Source of the DNA: Pholis gunnellus
Taxonomy: Eukaryota; Chordata; Actinopteri; Perciformes; Pholidae
DNA length: 64,000 nt
Direction of reading: 5' to 3'
Assembly: GCA_910591455.2 (NCBI GenBank)
Contig: OU342817.1
Span: 4,549,915 to 4,613,914 of the forward strand
A program made the position numbers and the translations under genes. Positions 61,801 through 64,000 of this stretch are shown piece after piece. The notes under the pieces were generated by a model that searched no databases, was not told the origin of the DNA, and saw nothing but the letters and a program-made list of their open reading frames with translations. Every line of letters begins with the position of its first letter. Position 1 is the stretch's first letter.

Positions 61801-63650
61801 GTGGTGGAATAACCTAACCGAGATGAGAAAACTCTTAAAATATATTTATTGAACAGACACTAATAATAATTCAGCTGAATGGATTGAGCTCTTTCCCCAC
61901 AGATGGTTCAGAGGTCTAACAACAAAGAAAAGTATCATACGCACAGTATCTCAATAAATAAAATAAAGAAAGTTCAATTGAACATCTTCACATTTAACTG
62001 GATGAATTATAAATAATACATAATCTAATAATAAATGAATGTTATTATTAAAATAAGGACTGGATTGAAATAACAAAAGGAAAGCTTTTGAAAAATGTGC
62101 ATCTGAAAATAAACTACTTAATTGTAGAAAAATGAATTTCCCTGAATTGCCCTGCAGCTTGAATTCAGTTCATTCAGGTGTGAAGTGATGTCAATCATAA
62201 CCATATTATTATATTTTTCTTAAATAAGATACATTTGTGAGTATAGGGAATTTCTCTGTTGTTATTAAACCACTTGTTTCAGCTCTACTCCTCTCTGTTA
62301 ACATCATTGTTTAGAAGTGAATTAACGTGTTAGGGTTCTGATCATCATGGACTCTTAGATTGTTTATTTTCTGTGACTTGATTTCCGATGTGAGTAGATA
62401 CGTTTGCTCAAAAGAGTTGTGCTTTGTCTCGTAGTGTCGCTTCATATTATCACTTTTAATAATAGTCACGGTCTCTGAACATATGAGACCTACTGGTATT
62501 AAACTGCCCGTGTGAAGAATTAACCTATACGAGTCTGTTCGTTCTTGGTTAAAGACTCTGGTCTCTCTGGTCTCTGACCACTTTTCTCTCTTTGGAGAAC
62601 GTCATGTGAACAAACTTCTGACTCACGTTATTCTTCTACTCTTCGTTCTCTTTCCTCATCTCACACTTGAGTCGGGAAACATGTCGGAACATACGTATGC
62701 GATTGGCTGAGCAGCATCACGTGCTGTGATTTACAACGCATGCAATTGGTCGGTTTGTTTACTGCGCTACTGAACGAGTACCGTAAAGGCTGAAAAAGAT
62801 GCGCAGGTTAAAATAAAAACGCTCCGTCAAAATTTTAATAATTCTCAATTATGTATCTGTTTTAGGTCCAGGGTCCGCCTATTGGTGACCCTGCTATACT
62901 GTATTCAGCCAACTGTTTCAGTGAAAACGCATCGTATTGTTTAGAGGTGAATTAACACTTTTGCTCTTTAGGGATAGCCAATGTCTGCAATCCTTGAACA
63001 TCATTCATCAAAATAACCTGAAAAGTCAGAAGCATTAGTGTGAGCATCACATTTCATAACATGTGCAGACCTGTTCAACAGGAACAACACAGTTACGGGG
63101 CTCTCCATCTGCTGCAGCAGGAAAAAAGAGTAGCAGGATTAAGGAGAGTACATTGTTTCACAGTAATGTCAGGCAAATCTAATCTAATGTGTGAAGCAGC
63201 ATAAGGAGCCATGAGTGTGAGCTCACCATAACCAACAATGTCACGTGCAACAGCACGCGGGTGCACCGACGCATTAACTGCTTGTAAATCTTGAACAAAT
63301 CTCCACTCAGTCGGTTCCCCCCATGTCTCGAATTTTCTTTACCGGAGAATTTGGTGTGCGCACCGGTGAATCATAACATTCGACTATGACACCAGCATTC
63401 AATAAAGACTCAAAAAACGGGTGTAATACCATCAACGGCCTCTTGTTTTGAGTGGATATTTCTTCATGCCTGGACAGAAATCACCAGAGGTGTTGCACCC
63501 CTCCCCAGTCCTACGTCATGTTTGTGCGCAGACCATAGAGAGAGGAGGGCACCTCGGACAGCTCAGCCAATGTCGACAGATGGAACATTTGAAACCATGG
63601 TGTGTGTTTTCTTAAGTTGAGTGACTCTTACTGTACAGTTTACCAGGATC
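58885..63650. other. Non-coding region downstream of pnp
   Basis: No gene supported. It contains the (TCC)n tract, a short A-rich run near 60,210 and three copies of aaataactgcgtgtatgttt-like sequence near 60,375-60,430. Around 62,690-62,800 there is a GC-richer stretch with inverted CCAAT boxes (gcgattggctg) that could be a promoter, but no gene model follows that I can defend. Confidence 0.45.
59668..59704. repeat. (TCC)n microsatellite
   Basis: About twelve TCC units. The minus-strand ORFs with poly-Arg or poly-Glu here are artefacts. Confidence 0.9.
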
Positions 63651-63658
63651 CTCTGTGG

Positions 63659-63772
63659 GACTGAAGTCAATGAGTTCACCCTGCCTATCAGACTGAAGTC
63701 AATGAGTTCACCCTGCCTTTCCAGCCAGTCAGACTGAAGTCAATGAGTTCGCCCTGCCTTTCCAGCCAGTCA
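63659..63772. repeat. 41-bp tandem repeat, about 2.8 copies
   Basis: Units start with gactgaagtcaatgagttc at 63659, 63691 and 63732. The first is 9 bp shorter. They overlap the C-terminal codons of the minus-strand ORF below. Confidence 0.85.
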
Positions 63773-63966
63773 GACACGTCCTTCTCCATTCCCCGTTCTA
63801 TTGACGCATGCAGACACACCTTTTCTAAGAACTCACACTGTGTGGGAGACAGAGAAACAGAGCCAGCAGCAGTATTTTTACATAACTTCTCTATCTCACT
63901 TTCAAACCATACTTCCTCAAATATGAGTCCGGGTGGTCTGCATATATGCAGGTTTAAGCGATGCAA
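63688..63966 (-). CDS. Unrecognised minus-strand ORF (possible terminal exon)
   Basis: About 92 codons with non-simple composition: IFEEVWFESEIEKLCKN, then LSPTQCEFLEKVCLHASIE and DVSDWLERQGELIDFSL. No ATG is seen at the 5' end. A CTTTTAG acceptor-like motif and an in-frame stop lie just upstream, so it would be an exon rather than a whole gene. The C-terminus is built by the 41-bp repeat (GELIDFSLTGWKG then RVNSLTSV). It could be a host exon or an old transposon. I do not recognise a family. Confidence 0.25.
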   Translation of the reverse strand: MHRLNLHICRPPGLIFEEVWFESEIEKLCKNTAAGSVSLSPTQCEFLEKVCLHASIERGMEKDVSDWLERQGELIDFSLTGWKGRVNSLTSV

Positions 63967-64000
63967 GTTATAACTAAAAGATCAATATGATGCATTTTCA

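Noticed and set aside
63659..63772. Protein repeat domain
   Set aside because: The repeat unit is 41 bp, not a multiple of three, so it does not give repeated residues in one frame over its length.

Overview
This is vertebrate DNA, almost certainly a ray-finned (percomorph-type) fish. Genes are split by GT-AG introns. There are many (TG)n, (TATC)n and (TCC)n microsatellites, fish-type LINE and MITE remnants, and three recognisable loci whose proteins align well with vertebrate families. No bacterial operon, CRISPR or phage features are present.

Region 1 (1-28,418, + strand) is a tandem array of immune-type immunoglobulin receptor genes of the CD2/SLAM (CD48-like) type. Four look intact: A (1,051-3,359), B (8,114-10,949), C (20,605-22,868) and D (24,769-27,160). 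Two are broken: A' at about 4,073-6,330, hit by transposons at its start codon, and C', an orphan last exon at 18,576-18,706. C and D encode a leader, a cysteine-free V domain, a C2 domain and a transmembrane (TM) exon. A and B have lost the C2 exon and carry a tandemly duplicated, half-truncated TM exon. All four intact products end in a very short tail and carry a lysine inside the TM segment, the pattern seen in receptors that borrow an ITAM adaptor.

Region 2 (about 11,380-18,182) lies between B and C'. It is a higher-order satellite of three full repeats plus a partial one. Each repeat has an A/T-rich 29-bp dimeric minisatellite and a captured gene fragment, the last one or two exons and 3' UTR of a HERC1-like HECT ubiquitin ligase on the minus strand.

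Region 3 (28,419-33,760, minus strand) holds one more receptor, E, facing the array. Its V and C2 exons resemble the array, but its leader, TM and cytoplasmic exons are its own. The tail carries two ITIM-like motifs (STYSMV, SLYAQV). The cluster therefore looks like a paired activating/inhibitory receptor system. That is an inference from sequence layout.

Region 4 (35,651-39,601, minus) is kcnj10 (Kir4.1 inward-rectifier K+ channel), split here into five coding exons. In human, KCNJ10 and the SLAM-family cluster are both on 1q23, so the neighbourhood appears ancient.

Region 5 (39,602-53,220) holds no gene I can support, only microsatellites and dispersed repeat fragments. Region 6 (53,456-58,115, +) is a six-exon purine nucleoside phosphorylase gene with a GC-rich CCAAT/CRE-like promoter and a poly(A) signal near 58,862. 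The rest, to 64,000, is non-coding as far as I can see, apart from a small unrecognised minus-strand ORF at 63,688-63,966.
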